Below the pieces are notes generated by a model. It was given only the letters and a program-made list of their open reading frames with translations, did not search any database and was not told the origin of the DNA. Shown piece after piece: positions 62,517 through 64,000 of a stretch of DNA of 64,000 nucleotides; position 1 is the first letter of the stretch, and each line of letters starts with the position of its first letter. Both the position numbers and the translations under genes were made by a program. Origin of the DNA: Epiperipatus broadwayi (lineage: Eukaryota > Onychophora > Udeonychophora > Euonychophora > Peripatidae). Location of the stretch: assembly GCA_028023455.1 (NCBI GenBank), contig JAQFVV010000049.1, positions 6,850,855 to 6,914,854 of the forward strand, written 5' to 3'.

Positions 62517-63000
62517 GTGAATAATATTTTGAAAAAATATATTAATAGAAATGGTAATCATTATATTAAAAATAATAAAAATCTGATAAAGGAAATTAGA
62601 GAAAAAGTGGACCAATATAGTCATTATAATTTAACAATGGTAAAAATGGATGTTGTATCAGTGTACACTAATATTAATGTGGAGAGAGCTATAGAAGTGG
62701 CAATTAATAAATATAAAAATGATAAGAGTAAGGAAAAAGAAATACTAATAGGAAGATTGATAGAGATTATGAAAATTTGTTGCAAAGAAATTACATTTGA
62801 GTTTAAAGGAGAGTATTATAAACAACAAAGAGGGTTATTAATAGGAAGGGCATTAAGTGCAGTTCTAAGTGATATTTATATGGACAGGATAGAAGATTTA
62901 ATGATGAGTAATAAGAATGCTCCAATATTTATGAAAAGGTATGTGGATGATATTTATTGATTTTTAATAAAAGTCAAAGGCAAATAATTTTTTTCCTTGA
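62517..63000 (+). pseudogene. PLE2 copy B reverse transcriptase, N-terminal and catalytic part
   Basis: Open for 147 codons. NGNHYIKNNKNLIKEI, then KMDVVSVYTNINVERAI (the first catalytic motif, commonly DVxSLYTNI), FKGEYYKQQRGLLIGRALSAVLSDIYM and KRYVDDIY (about 62935-62958), with the YVDD typical of Penelope. A stop follows immediately after Tyr through a lost base; the LIFNKSQRQ continuation lies in another frame (62958-63000). Confidence 0.83.
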
Positions 63001-63069
63001 AGACGTTAATAGATTAGACAAAAGCATAAAATTTACAATAGAAAAGAAAAGGAAAATAAGCTATTATAT

Positions 63070-63551
63070 ATGGATATTTTATTAATGAAGACATATTCTA
63101 ATGGTAGGTGTAAAACAGAGACATCAATATATAAAAAGATGAATATAGATAATAACATAGCTAATTGGAATTCAAATATAGATAACAAATATAAAGTAAA
63201 TAGTATCACTTTAAGAATGTATAGAGCTATAAATTATTGCTCAAAAAATATTATAATAAGTAAGTGGAGTTGATAGTTAAGGAGTTTAAAAGTAATGATT
63301 ACCCAGTAAAGATTATAGAGGATAATATAAGAATGTCAGAAGAGAGATTTATTGTTAATAATAATGAGAATAATAGAAAGAAGAATAAAGATAAATATAT
63401 GGGTATTAAAACATATAATAATAATATTGTAGAGAATATAAATAAAACAATTTGGAGAATTAATAAAAAGTTTAATAATGTAATAAAATTTAAAGTGGTA
63501 TATAAGAAAAAAAAGAGTATGCTTAATATTTTCGATAATAAATATATATGA
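63070..63551 (+). pseudogene. PLE2 copy B thumb and linker
   Basis: Two overlapping frames: NGRCKTETSIYKKMNIDNN with MYRAINYCSK (63100-63250) is the RT thumb, and IVKEFKSNDYPVKIIEDN onward (63270-63551) is the linker with GIKTYNNNIVENINK. One frameshift at about 63255 joins them. The linker holds the unexpanded three-Asn version of the tract expanded in copy A. Confidence 0.8.
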
Positions 63552-63830
63552 AATATAGAAAATTGTATAAAGGAGTATATAAAATAGAGTGTAAATCTTG
63601 AAAAGAAAAAAATATTAGGAATAGTTGTGTGGGTGAAACAAAAAATTCAGTTTACACAAGATTGACTCAGCACAAATATGATGGAAGATCACCTATTTAT
63701 TTACATTCATTAGAGACAGGGCATATGTTTGATGAAAAGAGAAGTATTAAAATGATAAATCACACTACAAATGGGAGTGATAGAAAGATAAGGAGGCTAT
63801 ATTGATTAAAAGCATTAGCCATCTCTTATT
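63540..63830 (+). pseudogene. PLE2 copy B GIY-YIG nuclease, broken
   Basis: Homologous to the nuclease at 59704-60063. A TGA replaces the Gly codon after KYI (63549), one G is missing in the GVYK region (about 63573), and the second Cys of CKSC is a TGA (about 63598). Beyond these, CVGETKNSVYTRLTQH and YLHSLETGHMFDE are readable. Inactive. Confidence 0.82.
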
Positions 63831-64000
63831 AAAAATCAGGGTCTGAAAACATTAAGTTTGTAGAAATATTTTTGCTAATGAATAGATATGAATAGATTTT
63901 AAAGAATTAGAATAAGATATAGTTTCAGAAGGTATTCATAGAAAGATAGAGGTGAAGAAAAAAAAAAATTAAAGTTATTTTGGTTACAGGAGTAGGAGTG

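Overview
This window is AT-rich eukaryotic, probably invertebrate animal, DNA with no recognisable host protein-coding gene. The evidence is long simple-sequence tracts, tRNA-derived SINEs with target-site duplications, Penelope-like elements with GIY-YIG nucleases, a Ty3/gypsy LTR element, decayed jockey/CR1-type LINEs, many foldback elements and a TTAGGG-type interstitial tract. Lineage cannot be fixed from the sequence alone. The window reads as a gene-free graveyard of nested mobile elements.

Layout. 1-5.5 kb: two tRNA-derived SINEs, a foldback element with hammerhead motifs (family R2), a GC-richer island and a palindromic triplet tract. 6.7-7.0 kb: (TAA)n. 7.5-8.4 kb: a tandem dimer of a roughly 440-bp repeat (family R1). 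12-16.2 kb: a second R2, a partial R1, and a minus-strand LINE interrupted by a deleted R1. 20-28 kb: small foldbacks, a Penelope fragment, (GATA)n, a MITE and a telomere-like tract. 32-38 kb: a 1.7-kb repeat present twice, one copy carrying a 937-bp R1 insertion. 38.4-39.7 kb: a plus-strand LINE relic. 41.4-42.9 kb: a palindromic Penelope element (PLE1). 42.9-53.2 kb: a nearly complete but disabled gypsy element with 2.2-kb LTRs. 54-58.5 kb: a foldback, an R1 dimer, an R2 and a third SINE. 59.6-64 kb: a second palindromic Penelope family (PLE2), running off the window.

The main discovery is that the two dispersed non-coding repeat families, R1 and R2, each carry a hammerhead self-cleaving ribozyme. 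The conserved core (CTGAYGA, stem II, GAAA, short stem III, NUH cleavage site) and a two-part stem I are visible, with the core intact in some copies (56368-56421 plus strand; 12775-12827 minus strand; 12137-12197 plus strand). R1 occurs as tandem dimers or inverted pairs flanked by duplications of about 12 bp. These are the hallmarks of retrozymes, small circular-RNA-forming retroelements thought to depend on Penelope-type machinery. R2 is unusual because one copy puts the hammerhead at the tip of a hairpin spanning the whole 240-bp element. Two Penelope families sit in the same window, and one carries a degenerate hammerhead-like motif of its own, so donor machinery and dependent elements are seen together.

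Other points of note are a candidate -1 frameshift heptamer directly before the gypsy gag stop codon, an in-frame Asn-codon expansion (3 to about 42) inside a Penelope ORF, and nested insertions that give relative ages (LINE older than R1).
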